54,272 nucleotides of DNA, taken from positions 1 to 54,272 of the forward strand of contig JABFVL010000003.1 of the NCBI GenBank assembly GCA_013362805.1. Direction: 5' to 3'. Positions 24,922 through 33,190 of this stretch are shown piece after piece (position 1 is the stretch's first letter; the number at the start of each line of letters is the position of its first letter). The notes below the pieces were generated by a model that worked only from the letters and a program-made list of their open reading frames with translations, was not told the origin of the DNA and ran no database searches. The position numbers and the translations under genes were made by a program. Source of the DNA: Mycobacteriales bacterium. GTDB lineage: Bacteria; Actinomycetota; Actinomycetes; Mycobacteriales; QHCE01.

Positions 24922-25248
24922 ATGCCTACCCAACGCTGGACAAAAAAGCGCGAACGCCAATATGCCCACATCAAAGAGGGCGTGGAAAAACGGGGCACCG
25001 GCGAGGACCGCGCGGAAGAGATCGCGGCTCGAACCGTCAACAAAAGCCGAGCCCGATCCGGCGAGGCCAAAGAATCAAGCGCGCTGTCACACAAAGACAT
25101 CTCTTCGGGACGGCGCGGTGGCCTGCGCTCTCATCAAGGTTCCGGTGGGAGAACACGCGATCAGCTCTACGAAGAAGCCAAACGCCGCAATATACAAGGG
25201 CGTTCGAAGATGACAAAAGCACAGCTGGAAAAAGCGCTTGGACGCTAA
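24922..25248 (+). CDS. Basic Rho-N/SAP-like protein (annotated elsewhere as plasmid stabilisation)
   Basis: A 108-residue, very basic protein. It begins MPTQRWTKKRERQYAHIKEG and continues EEIAARTVNKSRARSGEA, a pattern seen in a widespread actinobacterial family often labelled plasmid stabilisation protein. The C-terminal segment RDQLYEEAKRRNIQGRSKMT then KAQLEKALGR is a Rho termination factor N-terminal/SAP-like helix-extended-helix that may bind nucleic acid. The ribosome site GAAGAAGGG lies upstream. True function is not established. A perfect hairpin follows the stop. Confidence 0.82.
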   Translation: MPTQRWTKKRERQYAHIKEGVEKRGTGEDRAEEIAARTVNKSRARSGEAKESSALSHKDISSGRRGGLRSHQGSGGRTRDQLYEEAKRRNIQGRSKMTKAQLEKALGR

Positions 25249-25254
25249 AGCACA

Positions 25255-25299
25255 GCTCGCGATTCCAGAAACGCATTACCGCAACCTGGAATCGCGAGC
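25255..25299 (+). terminator. Hairpin after the Rho-N-like gene
   Basis: GCTCGCGATTCCAG (25255-25268) pairs perfectly over 14 bp with CTGGAATCGCGAGC (25286-25299), loop 17 nt, starting 6 nt after the stop codon. No run of T follows, so it is either a non-canonical terminator or a 3'-end stabiliser. Confidence 0.6.
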
Positions 25300-25399
25300 A
25301 ATGCCCTCTTCGCAACATTTAAAACCTGACTAAAAATACGACCCGCATATAGCCGCGTTGTGTATCGTGTATCCCTTTTCACAGCCATAAAATTTCTCC

Positions 25400-26266
25400 A
25401 TGTGTCGGCTATTCGGATTGACAAGTGGTGATCATCCGATCCGCGCCACCTTTTGGCTGTTGGATGCACCAAGCAGCATTCGCGAGCAAAGTCGCCGAAT
25501 GCCAGACGGCACTGGGCTAGGTTGGTTCACTCAAAACGGCAGCATAATCCGAAGCCGAGCGCCCATTCCAGCCTACAAATACACCGAGTTTGAGCAGGAA
25601 GCGCAGCGTATTTCCTCCACCATGTTCGTCGCGCATATTCGTTATGCCACCACCGGACATGTTGAAGTGCGAAACACTCACCCATTCGAAATGGATAACC
25701 GACTTTTCGCACACAACGGAATTATCAAAGGGCTAGACATATTGCGGTCCTGGCTCACCCCTGACGAACTCAAACTCGTCAAAGGCGCCACCGACTCCGA
25801 ACTTATTTTCGCTTTTATCACCGCCGAAATTAATCGCCTTGGCGACACCACCAAAGGGCTAACCTCAGCGATTACGCGCATCGGCGCCGAGCTACCCGTA
25901 TTCGCCCTCAATATTTTGTTGGCCGAAAAGGACAAAATATGGGCATTGCGTTACCCAGACACTCATGAACTATGGGTTCTACCAAGCACAGGTGAACAAT
26001 TCCTGCGCTCCGATTCTGGGCTCATGCGAGTGCACGCCCGAGACGGTGAAGATTTTCCAGCCGTTGTGATCGCGAGTGAACCACTCGACCACAACCCCGA
26101 ATGGCGCCTACTGGACCCAGGCGAACTACTCATCGCCGAAGGGCCCGCCACCCATTCGCTATTCCCATTCAAAGACCCCGCTCACCCACTCACCCGCGAA
26201 GACCTCGACCTTCACGAAGTCTTGGCGCAAGAACCGGCGACCAAAGACGTGGTCGCGGGAGCGTAA
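25400..26266 (+). CDS. Class II glutamine amidotransferase (YafJ/EgtC-like)
   Basis: A 288-residue Ntn-type glutaminase domain protein. Cys2 after the initiator Met is the expected nucleophile (MCRLFGLTSG). Further family motifs are RRMPDGTGLGWF, AHIRYATTGHVEVRNTHPF, and LFAHNGIIKG followed by GATDSELIF. The second substrate is unknown; no synthetase domain is fused, and no ergothioneine genes are adjacent. No ribosome site precedes the ATG, but CATAAA lies about 10 nt upstream and may be a -10 of a leaderless mRNA. Confidence 0.92.
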   Translation: MCRLFGLTSGDHPIRATFWLLDAPSSIREQSRRMPDGTGLGWFTQNGSIIRSRAPIPAYKYTEFEQEAQRISSTMFVAHIRYATTGHVEVRNTHPFEMDNRLFAHNGIIKGLDILRSWLTPDELKLVKGATDSELIFAFITAEINRLGDTTKGLTSAITRIGAELPVFALNILLAEKDKIWALRYPDTHELWVLPSTGEQFLRSDSGLMRVHARDGEDFPAVVIASEPLDHNPEWRLLDPGELLIAEGPATHSLFPFKDPAHPLTREDLDLHEVLAQEPATKDVVAGA

Positions 26267-26371
26267 CCAGCAAACTTAACCGCTAGCTTGTCGTTCATGC
26301 ACATGCCTTAGTCGGTCAAGATAGTGGCCCGTAATGCTGATCACAGCACACTTCCATAACTGACCACATTG

Positions 26372-26386
26372 GAGTGAAAATCACTC
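26372..26386. promoter_or_regulatory. Short inverted repeat upstream of glycosyltransferase
   Basis: GAGTGA-AAA-TCACTC is a perfect 15-bp inverted repeat 25 nt before the glycosyltransferase start. TATTGT lies between it and the ATG and could be a -10 element. A regulatory role is inferred from position only; the rest of the 26267-26410 spacer shows nothing notable. Confidence 0.3.
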
Positions 26387-26410
26387 TAGAGCATCCGTAT
26401 TGTTTAGCCC

Positions 26411-27241
26411 ATGGCACAAATTGGACTGAGCGAGCATAGACCTGTAGCACTCATCATTCCCCTAGCTCGCGAATCTTTGAAGTACCTTCCTGCGGCAATG
26501 GAATCAGTTGATCGACAGAAGCCAGTAGGGAAAATACTGCTCGTGCCAGGCGAGGATGGAGCATCCGAGGTCGAGCGCTACGTGAGCAGTGACATCTATC
26601 CGTCACGGCTCTCACGTATCACACAAATTCTTGTTACGGCGGATAGCACCGATCTCAATCAGGCGTACAAGCGAAATCTTGCCCTGTCCACGATCGACCC
26701 CGATGCTTTTCCTTTCACCGCAACTTTCGATGGGGACGATCAATATGTTGTTTCAGGCGAGATCATTGAAGGAAAAGAAGTTAACGAAGGCGGCTTAGAA
26801 ACACTTTTACGACTAATAGAAAAAACATCGCACCCCGAAACAGGCCAACCGGTTTCATGGGTGTTAAGTGATTTCTGGAGAAATGAAGACGGCATCTTAA
26901 CGCCAGATCGCCCACAAGGACCTTGGGAAAACAACTTTGTTACTCCAGAGAACCTTAGAAAATTCGGACACAAGGAATTCCCATTCGGTCCCCCTTCAGC
27001 AATTTTCAGAACAGAAGCATTAAGTAGCCATGGTGGCTGGTCAGCATTTGCCATGGCGGAAGATAGAGACCTTTACTGGAGCTTGGCACATCGAAACATC
27101 AGCATCGTAGATGCGATGCTGATGAAAATGCGCAGATCGCAATATGACAAACCAGCAAGTCTCGTCCCGGATCTGTTGACTCAAATACAAAAGTACGTGT
27201 CAGAAGGCCCCCCACGCATATCGGCTTCGTCAGCTCCTTGA
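26411..27241 (+). CDS. Glycosyltransferase family 2-like protein
   Basis: A 276-residue GT-A fold protein. It begins with PVALIIPLARESLKYLPAAM, typical of family 2, then DLNQAYKRNLALSTIDPDAF and the nucleotide-sugar/metal motif ATFDGDDQYV. Later come LSDFWRNEDG, FPFGPPSAIFRTEAL and MAEDRDLYWSLAHR, matching the acceptor-side ED motif. Donor and acceptor are unknown. The gene is visibly more AT-rich than its neighbours, stands alone and lacks a ribosome site, consistent with transfer from another genome. Confidence 0.85.
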   Translation: MAQIGLSEHRPVALIIPLARESLKYLPAAMESVDRQKPVGKILLVPGEDGASEVERYVSSDIYPSRLSRITQILVTADSTDLNQAYKRNLALSTIDPDAFPFTATFDGDDQYVVSGEIIEGKEVNEGGLETLLRLIEKTSHPETGQPVSWVLSDFWRNEDGILTPDRPQGPWENNFVTPENLRKFGHKEFPFGPPSAIFRTEALSSHGGWSAFAMAEDRDLYWSLAHRNISIVDAMLMKMRRSQYDKPASLVPDLLTQIQKYVSEGPPRISASSAP

Positions 27242-27746
27242 GGACATACAAACATCGTCGCCATCCAGAGCAGACGGTCCAAAGAAGTCGCTATGAACTT
27301 CGTTTGGAAGCAAGAAACGTGGCCGCATCACGCGAAAACGAACGGTGGAGATCACGTTCCCAGCGGCGCTCGCCATGGCAGGACCCAAGCACCAATCTCA
27401 GATCTCATACCCCTTTAGATCTCACAGCGCATTCTGCAACATTGGCTACATCGGTAATACTTATCCAGCGCGCTTGGGAATGCCAGCAACCATTAGACGA
27501 AAATACAATGCCGCGAGGGGCTACCACTGCATCTCGCGTGCGAGCACTAACCGCGCGTCATGCTGCAAAAAGCATGCCTGGCTTAAAAATCCAAGTAGTG
27601 CATACGGAGCCAAAGCCAAGTGGTGGCGAGGTCATTACACATCCTGAAATCCGTTATTTTCACACAATTCCGGCGATACTGTCATGTTTTCAAACCGAAA
27701 AAAGGATTAAGACGTCGAACCCTCTCGCACCCCAAGCCTTTAGACG
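27242..27746. other. Gene-poor AT-richer stretch after glycosyltransferase
   Basis: About 500 nt without a gene I can support. A 185-codon plus-strand frame (27238-27795, TTG start overlapping the previous stop) is open but rich in Arg, Ser and Thr, has no ribosome site, and runs into the GNAT fragment in a different reading frame from that pseudogene. It may be the eroded end of a foreign segment that includes the glycosyltransferase. Confidence 0.35.
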
Positions 27747-27930
27747 ATTCGAGGGGACCGGACTCTCCCGCGAGTGGCGAATTTATGCGGCTTGAGCCGT
27801 GAGGTGAGACTGATCTTGCGTTGTCGCGCAGAATCAATACTTCGAAGATGCGTAAACATGTCGGCGGTCCCGAAACTCGACGGCCGCTCATGCCCACGTC
27901 TCCGGCTCGTGAATGGGTCGGGCTCCACTT
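27747..27930 (+). pseudogene. Truncated, disabled copy of the GNAT gene at 29404
   Basis: This segment aligns with the 5' end of the intact acetyltransferase. ASGEFMRLEP matches VSGEFIRLEP, then the Trp codon TGG has become TGA, then GETDLALSRRINTSKMRKHV matches DEGDLALLRRINTPEMRKYV, followed by GGPET in both. The start codon is lost. Similarity fades after about 55 codons where the NmrA-type gene (stop at 27930) begins on the other strand. It is clearly a dead partial duplicate. Confidence 0.85.
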
Positions 27931-28730
27931 TAAGAACCGAGAAATTCCCGCAGCGAACGCGGTTCGCGACCCAAGATGTCAGCCACGGTCGTGGTCGTGC
28001 TTGCCCAGCGCCCGTCCCCGATCTGCGACATAAGTTCGGCCAAGTCATGGGCCGCTTGCGAAGGCATGCCCCGCTTCTCCAGATGAGCAGTGGCTTCCTC
28101 GACTGTCAGGTCCAGGTAGCGCACAGTCCGACCGAGTGCTCGGGTGAGTTCAGCGGCCACTTCGTCATACGTAGGCGCCGTCGGCCCGGTGAGCTCATAT
28201 GTGTCGTCAGCTTCGATTGGGTGCGTGAGCAGCGCGGCTGCGACCGCCGCGATGTCACGCGCATCGATGTAGCCGACGCGGCCCTTGCCATACGAGCCGA
28301 AGATCCGCCCCTCCTCGTCGACGTCGCCCGCGAGATTCTGCATGAAGCCGACAGGTGCCAGGATCGACCAAGGCACCCCTGATGCCTTGAGGTGCTCATC
28401 GACCTGCCCGTGCATGCCGAATCCAAGCAGGCTACTCGAGGTCACACCGCGCACGGAGACAGTCACTACCTGCGCCACATTCGCGGCCCTCGCGTGATCG
28501 ATGACTGCCATGTGCGCGTCTATGAAACCCGGCCACAGCGCACTGTTAAGAAATAGCCTGTCACCCGGTTTGAGCGGAATGCTCGTTGGCTGCTCTAAGT
28601 CACCGACTACGTAGCCGCATCCCAACTCCTCACCCTGTTCCGCGCGCCGCACTACGGCTCGCACTTCCCCACCGAGTTCTTCGATTAATGCGCGCCCAAT
28701 CGTGCCCGTCGCGCCCGTCACCACAATCAT
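27930..28730 (-). CDS. NmrA-like NAD(P)-binding oxidoreductase
   Basis: A 266-residue atypical short-chain dehydrogenase. The N-terminal Rossmann motif is MIVVTGATGTIGRALIEELG. Then come YVVGDLEQP, LNSALWPGFIDAHMAVIDHA, VVTVSVRGV, and APVGFMQNLAGDV, all NmrA/YtfG-family features. The C-terminal part AADDTYELTGP-like residues (EADDTYELTGPTAPTYDEVA) is also typical. It may act as a quinone reductase or redox sensor. It is divergent from a TetR repressor with operator-like repeats between. Its 3' end abuts a GNAT pseudogene. Confidence 0.93.
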   Translation of the reverse strand: MIVVTGATGTIGRALIEELGGEVRAVVRRAEQGEELGCGYVVGDLEQPTSIPLKPGDRLFLNSALWPGFIDAHMAVIDHARAANVAQVVTVSVRGVTSSSLLGFGMHGQVDEHLKASGVPWSILAPVGFMQNLAGDVDEEGRIFGSYGKGRVGYIDARDIAAVAAALLTHPIEADDTYELTGPTAPTYDEVAAELTRALGRTVRYLDLTVEEATAHLEKRGMPSQAAHDLAELMSQIGDGRWASTTTTVADILGREPRSLREFLGS

Positions 28731-28741
28731 CGCTACCTCCT

Positions 28742-28780
28742 TAACCGGAATGCTTGTTTCCGGTTATATACTAAGCGGAA
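28742..28780. promoter_or_regulatory. Three-half-site operator for the TetR repressor
   Basis: TAACCGGAA (28742-28750), TTCCGGTTA (28758-28766) and TAAGCGGAA (28772-28780) are three half-sites. The first and second form a perfect inverted repeat with a 7-nt spacer, the second and third an almost perfect one with a 5-nt spacer that contains TATAC. They lie between the NmrA-like start (28730) and the tetR start (28809), where a shared operator is expected. Confidence 0.65.
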
Positions 28781-28808
28781 GCCTGTCGTCCAGTTTTAGG
28801 GAGTTTCA

Positions 28809-29318
28809 ATGCGCGCCGATGCCCGCCGCAACCAAGACAAAATTCTGGAAGCGGCACGCGACGCAGTAGCCGAGCGAGGCGCGGATGCCCCAATGGCGCT
28901 CATCGCCCGTCGCGCCGGCGTAGGAGTTGGCACCCTCTACCGCCGCTTCCCCGACCGCAGCACACTGCTCGCCGCCTTGGCAGAACAATACGTTCACGAA
29001 CTTATGGACGAGCTCGAAAGCACTGCCGCGACCGAGTCCGACGCGTGGGCAACCATTCGCGCGTTTGTTGTCTACAGCGTGAAGAAAGGGCGCGGCACCG
29101 TTGCCGCCGCACTAGCCGGAACTTCCGCACCGCAAGCGAGGCAGGCGCTTGTGCAACGAATCGACGAACTAGTGCGGCAGGCGCAAAAGGACGGTGCTAT
29201 GCGTTCAGATGTCAGTACTGGCGACCTGATGGAGCTACTCAACGTATTCGCCTGCCACCCAGGTGCCATTCCGGAACGCTTCCTACCCCTCATACTCGAT
29301 GGCCTCGACCGGCACTAG
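28809..29318 (+). CDS. TetR-family transcriptional repressor
   Basis: A 169-residue repressor. The N-terminal HTH reads MRADARRNQDKILEAARDAV, then ALIARRAGVGVGTLYRRFPD, the TetR recognition helix. The C-terminal ligand domain is short and helical (TIRAFVVYSVKKGRGTVAAA). GGGAG precedes the ATG. It is divergent from an NmrA-like oxidoreductase and probably represses that gene and itself via the repeats at 28742-28780. The inducer is unknown. Confidence 0.94.
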   Translation: MRADARRNQDKILEAARDAVAERGADAPMALIARRAGVGVGTLYRRFPDRSTLLAALAEQYVHELMDELESTAATESDAWATIRAFVVYSVKKGRGTVAAALAGTSAPQARQALVQRIDELVRQAQKDGAMRSDVSTGDLMELLNVFACHPGAIPERFLPLILDGLDRH

Positions 29319-29403
29319 AGGCTTATTCAGCAGTCATCGGGGAACCGTTGACACCACATCCCTTTGAGGCCCGGGGCAACGAAAGGCACCACAAGAAAAT
29401 TCG

Positions 29404-29922
29404 ATGAGACAGAATGGTCTCGTGAGTGGCGAATTTATACGGCTTGAGCCGTGGGATGAGGGCGATCTTGCGTTGTTGCGCAGGATCAATACCCCGGAGA
29501 TGCGCAAGTATGTTGGGGGCCCGGAAACTGAAGCACAGGTGCTCGCTCGACACTCCCGCTATCTAAACCTCAAGAACGGTCGAATGTTCCGAATCGAGCT
29601 ACTCCCCGAGGGTGAACACGTGGGAAGCATCGCCTTCTGGAACCGAATCTGGCGGGGCGAGGAAGTCTACGAAACGGGGTGGAACGTGCTGCCGGAGTTC
29701 CAGGGTCGTGGCATCGGCATGGCAGCCGTCCACGCCATCATCAATACCGCTCGACACGACAACAAGCATCGGTGGCTACACGCCTATCCCAGCGTCAACA
29801 ACGCGGCGTCCAACGCAATCTGCCGCAAAGCAGGCTTCGAGCTCGCCGGTGAGACCGACTTCGAATATCCACCGGGACAAATAATGCGTAGCCACGACTG
29901 GCGCTTTGACCTTCATCTGTAA
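29404..29922 (+). CDS. GNAT N-acetyltransferase (RimJ/RimL-like)
   Basis: A 172-residue acetyltransferase. VSGEFIRLEPWDEGDLALLR starts the fold. The acetyl-CoA pyrophosphate loop is FQGRGIGMAAVHAIINTA near residue 100, and NNAASNAICRKAGFELAGET gives the RimJ/RimL C-terminal signature. ATG at 29404 or GTG at 29422 could start it. The substrate is unknown. A disabled copy of its first 55 codons lies at 27747-27930, on the far side of the NmrA/TetR cassette. Confidence 0.9.
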   Translation: MRQNGLVSGEFIRLEPWDEGDLALLRRINTPEMRKYVGGPETEAQVLARHSRYLNLKNGRMFRIELLPEGEHVGSIAFWNRIWRGEEVYETGWNVLPEFQGRGIGMAAVHAIINTARHDNKHRWLHAYPSVNNAASNAICRKAGFELAGETDFEYPPGQIMRSHDWRFDLHL

Positions 29923-30063
29923 TCGCACCTTCACGGCCCGCGAGCAGATGACAGGCTGGGATTTCCGGTAATTCAAGTAGCGACGGCCGCCACAATTGGC
30001 ATCAGGTTTGTTTAAGGGAAAGTCCTGATGCGCCTGAGAAGATCGGGCGGCCATCCTGGCGCC

Positions 30064-30903
30064 ATGACTTCCTTAAAATCCGCGGCCCCGCTGCGGCTGT
30101 TCTTACTGACATCCGTCGCAACCGTGTTGATTGTCCGCCAATTCCTGGACCTGGCTGGATATCCGCAGGTCAGTGGCGGCGGATTACATATCGCACACAT
30201 GCTGTGGGGCGGCCTTTTTCTCGCCGGTGCCGTGCTGTGGCTGTTACTGCGCACCGATGACACCGCGCGGATGCGTGCCTGCGTGCTAGGTGGGATCGGG
30301 TTTGGGCTGTTTATCGACGAGATCGGCAAGATGGTCACCGATAAGTCGGACTACTTTTATCGTCCCGCGGCTGGACTTATCTATTTATCTTTCGTTGTGC
30401 TCACCGTCCTGGTTTGGCGATACGACAGGCCCACGATCGGCACACCACCCGGCTGGTTGCTGAGCGCGGCCGTGATCTATTCGGTAGCCCGCGGCTATCT
30501 CTCACTGGTGGAGGTAGTCACCGATAGTCCGCTAGATGCCGACTACGAGACCGAACGAGTAGCAGCATGGCTAGTGGCGCTCGTTGCGGCCATAACAGCC
30601 GGGATATCCACCTATGGGCTATGGCTATGGCGCCGGAATCACTCAAAAGCGTTGCGACTACTTGGCATCGCTTTGCTCGCCGATTTGTTCGTGGCACAGC
30701 CACTTCTGTTTATTGTCAATCAGTTCTCGGCAACCACCGGCGCGATTGTCACAGTGGCGGCTTGGTGGGTGCTGAACTCGGCACGAGCCCCGCAACAACG
30801 CGAAAAATCGCGGCGTTTGGTCCACACTAGCCAGCGCTCTCCCCTGGCACCGGTTCAGCGGCGGGCTCTTAGGTCGCCTTTGGAGATGAACACACCATCG
30901 TGA
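30064..30903 (+). CDS. Integral membrane protein of unknown function
   Basis: A 279-residue protein with about seven hydrophobic segments, among them LFLLTSVATVLIVRQFLDL, LWGGLFLAGAVLWLLL, GLIYLSFVVLTVLVW, VALVAAITAGISTYGLWLW and LLGIALLADLFVAQPLLFIV. A conserved-looking GIGFGLFIDEIGKMVTDKSD lies between the second and third segments. ATG at 30064 (MTSLKSAAPL) is taken because upstream residues are charged and non-native. The last 35 nt overlap the convergent Nudix gene. No family name can be given with confidence. Confidence 0.75.
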   Translation: MTSLKSAAPLRLFLLTSVATVLIVRQFLDLAGYPQVSGGGLHIAHMLWGGLFLAGAVLWLLLRTDDTARMRACVLGGIGFGLFIDEIGKMVTDKSDYFYRPAAGLIYLSFVVLTVLVWRYDRPTIGTPPGWLLSAAVIYSVARGYLSLVEVVTDSPLDADYETERVAAWLVALVAAITAGISTYGLWLWRRNHSKALRLLGIALLADLFVAQPLLFIVNQFSATTGAIVTVAAWWVLNSARAPQQREKSRRLVHTSQRSPLAPVQRRALRSPLEMNTPS

Positions 30904-31315
30904 GAAGGCTCGAAACCTCGTCGCTCACGGGCAAAGAGCTTTTTGACTCCGCCCATTGGAACTGGTCATGTTCGGCGAGCTTAATTGGCTCAACCTGTTC
31001 TACACGGACAACAAATGTGTGTTGTCGAGTGCGTTTACCAGAACCCGAAATGTAGTCGAAAGCTCCTAGATAACCAGCTATCTCTGAGACCGTGAGGCCA
31101 GTTTCCTCGAAAACTTCGCGGTACAAGGCATCGGGAAGCGCTTCCACCTTCTCAACCTTCCCGCTAGGCAGTTCCCACAGGCCAGCCATGAACTCGCCTG
31201 TTCGACGACGCAGCAGCAAAATTTTGCCCGAATCTTTAATGACAGCACCAACAACTACACGCTCAATGCCGTCAAAAGCGTCCCGCTTTTCGAGCCTGGC
31301 GTAAATGCCTGCCAT
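30869..31315 (-). CDS. Nudix hydrolase
   Basis: A 148-residue NUDIX pyrophosphatase. The Nudix box is complete: G-K-V-E-K-V-E, seven residues, then REVFEETGL, preceded by LWELPSGKVE. The fold before it reads VVVGAVIKDSGKILLLRRRT. It should hydrolyse a nucleoside diphosphate linked to another moiety, possibly an oxidised nucleotide. ATG at 31315 is used; a GTG 12 nt upstream is an alternative. Convergent and overlapping with the membrane protein gene. Confidence 0.92.
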   Translation of the reverse strand: MAGIYARLEKRDAFDGIERVVVGAVIKDSGKILLLRRRTGEFMAGLWELPSGKVEKVEALPDALYREVFEETGLTVSEIAGYLGAFDYISGSGKRTRQHTFVVRVEQVEPIKLAEHDQFQWAESKSSLPVSDEVSSLLTMVCSSPKAT

Positions 31316-31453
31316 GTCAGATTCCACGCTGGCGAGCGTAGTGGTTCATTCGTTACATCTGGTGAGGACATGAGCCGACGATATCCGGCTAAGAAGGCAC
31401 AAGCCCGGCACCTTGCCTGGCTTTGTCGCACCGCAGTCGTAAAGTCCGGCGGT

Positions 31454-33136
31454 GTGAGCAACGAACAGGCTTTTGAGCAGGTCAGTTTTGATGAACTAGT
31501 GACGCTCACTCCGCTGCGTGACGTCACTTTCATGGTTGTCGACTTGGAAACCACGGGCACCAGCGCCTCAAGTGATTCGATCACCGAGATAGGTGCCGTG
31601 AAGGTACGTGGCGGGGTCCAATGTGGTGAATTCGCTACCTTAGTGAAACCATCAACGCCCATCTCAGCCCGTATCACCGCGCTCACCGGCATTTCTAATC
31701 TCATGGTGGCTAATGCCCCAGAACTACGTGAAGCGCTGCCATCATTTCTCGAATTCGCGCATGGCACCGTGTGGGTCGCTCACAACGCACCATTCGACAT
31801 CGGTTTCCTCAAAGCGGCGTGCAAACAATACGGCTACCCCTGGCCCGAACCGCGCAGCCTCGACACGGTCAAACTCGCCCGCCGAATTTTGCGGCGGGAC
31901 GAAGTGCCAAACCACAAGCTTGGAACGCTCGCCCAGTTTTTTCGCAGCCCGGTGATTCCACAACACCGGGCGCTTGGCGACGCCCAAGCCACTGTCAATG
32001 TTTTGCACGGGCTCATCGACCGGATCGGCAATCAAGGTATTCAAAGTCTGGAAGAACTGCGGGCGATCAGCCAATCGGTTACGAGCAGCCAACGCCGAAA
32101 ACGGCACCTCGCCGACACACTGCCCAAAAAGCCCGGCGTCTATATTTTCCGGTCTGCCGATAACCGACCGCTGTATGTGGGCGCCAGCCGAGATATTCAA
32201 GCCAGAGTGCGCAACTACTTCCTCGCCTCGGAAACACGCAGCCGCATGGGCGAAATGGTCGCCGCCACCAATCACGTAGACGCCATCGAATGCGCCCACG
32301 CGCTCGAAGCTTTTGTTCGGGAACTTCGAATTATCGCCGCCCACAAACCGCCCTACAATCGTCGCGATAGACACCCCGAACGCGCCGCGTGGCTCAGCCT
32401 CACCAACGAGGCCTACCCTCGTTTGTCCCTCGTGCGAAGCTCCGGCGAAAACCGCCTCGGCCCGTTCCGCTCCCAGACAGCCGCCAAACGCGCCACCGAA
32501 GCAATCCACGCCGCGCTGCCCTTGCGACAATGCACCACGAAACTTTCCACCAAACGCACCAGCCCGGCCTGCGTTCTCGCCGAACTAGGCAAATGTGGAG
32601 CACCCTGTCAACATCGGGAAACAGTTGACGAATACGCCGCCCACGTGCAGCTCATGCACAACGCCATCAACGATGACCCGGACACACTGATCAATAACCT
32701 GCTCATCCGCATAGACGCGCTGTCCCAATCCCAACGTTTCGAGGACGCGGCGACCCTGCGCGACCAAGTCGGCGAACTCCTTCACGCGCTGATCCGTGGT
32801 CAACGTCTACAGTCACTACGATCAGTGCCCGAACTAGTCGCCGCCCGACGCGCGCACGGCACCACCTGGGATATCAGCATCATCCAGCATGGACATTTGC
32901 TGTGCGCGGCGAACGCGCCCAACGCCCACGCCGTGCTGCCCGCCGTGGAGCGACTCCGCGCCACCGCGCCCACCGGTCTGGAACCAGCGGCCGGCGAAAC
33001 CGAGCTTATTAGTCGCTGGCTAGATCAACCCGGAGTCAGGCTCGTGGATGTGCGCGGTCAATGGTCCTGCCCCGCCAAAGGCGCCGAACGTTGGACAGAA
33101 CTCGCCAGCACTTTGCGCGAGCTGAGCCGCCAGTGA
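31454..33136 (+). CDS. DEDD exonuclease - GIY-YIG (DnaQ-UvrC/Cho-like) fusion
   Basis: About 560 residues joining two nuclease domains. The DnaQ-like 3'-5' exonuclease spans residues 20-190: FMVVDLETTG (ExoI), VWVAHNAPFDIGFLK (ExoII), and HRALGDAQATVNVL (ExoIII). A GIY-YIG domain follows (KKPGVYIFRSADNRPLYVGA; ALEAFVRELRIIAAHKPPYN), then a UvrC-like region with a CVLAELGKCGAPCQH cysteine cluster. It resembles the actinobacterial DnaQ-UvrC fusions. GTG at 31454 fits the family better than ATG at 31370, which would add 28 basic residues. It probably acts in DNA repair. Confidence 0.93.
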   Translation: MSNEQAFEQVSFDELVTLTPLRDVTFMVVDLETTGTSASSDSITEIGAVKVRGGVQCGEFATLVKPSTPISARITALTGISNLMVANAPELREALPSFLEFAHGTVWVAHNAPFDIGFLKAACKQYGYPWPEPRSLDTVKLARRILRRDEVPNHKLGTLAQFFRSPVIPQHRALGDAQATVNVLHGLIDRIGNQGIQSLEELRAISQSVTSSQRRKRHLADTLPKKPGVYIFRSADNRPLYVGASRDIQARVRNYFLASETRSRMGEMVAATNHVDAIECAHALEAFVRELRIIAAHKPPYNRRDRHPERAAWLSLTNEAYPRLSLVRSSGENRLGPFRSQTAAKRATEAIHAALPLRQCTTKLSTKRTSPACVLAELGKCGAPCQHRETVDEYAAHVQLMHNAINDDPDTLINNLLIRIDALSQSQRFEDAATLRDQVGELLHALIRGQRLQSLRSVPELVAARRAHGTTWDISIIQHGHLLCAANAPNAHAVLPAVERLRATAPTGLEPAAGETELISRWLDQPGVRLVDVRGQWSCPAKGAERWTELASTLRELSRQ

Positions 33137-33190
33137 GTGCGAAGAGCTAGTTTCGAATGTTCACAACCAAGCCCTGGAGTGTTTCCAACT

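Noticed and set aside
27238..27795. 185-codon frame with TTG start after the glycosyltransferase
   Set aside because: No ribosome site, noise-like composition, and it runs into the GNAT pseudogene in a different frame; not called as a gene.
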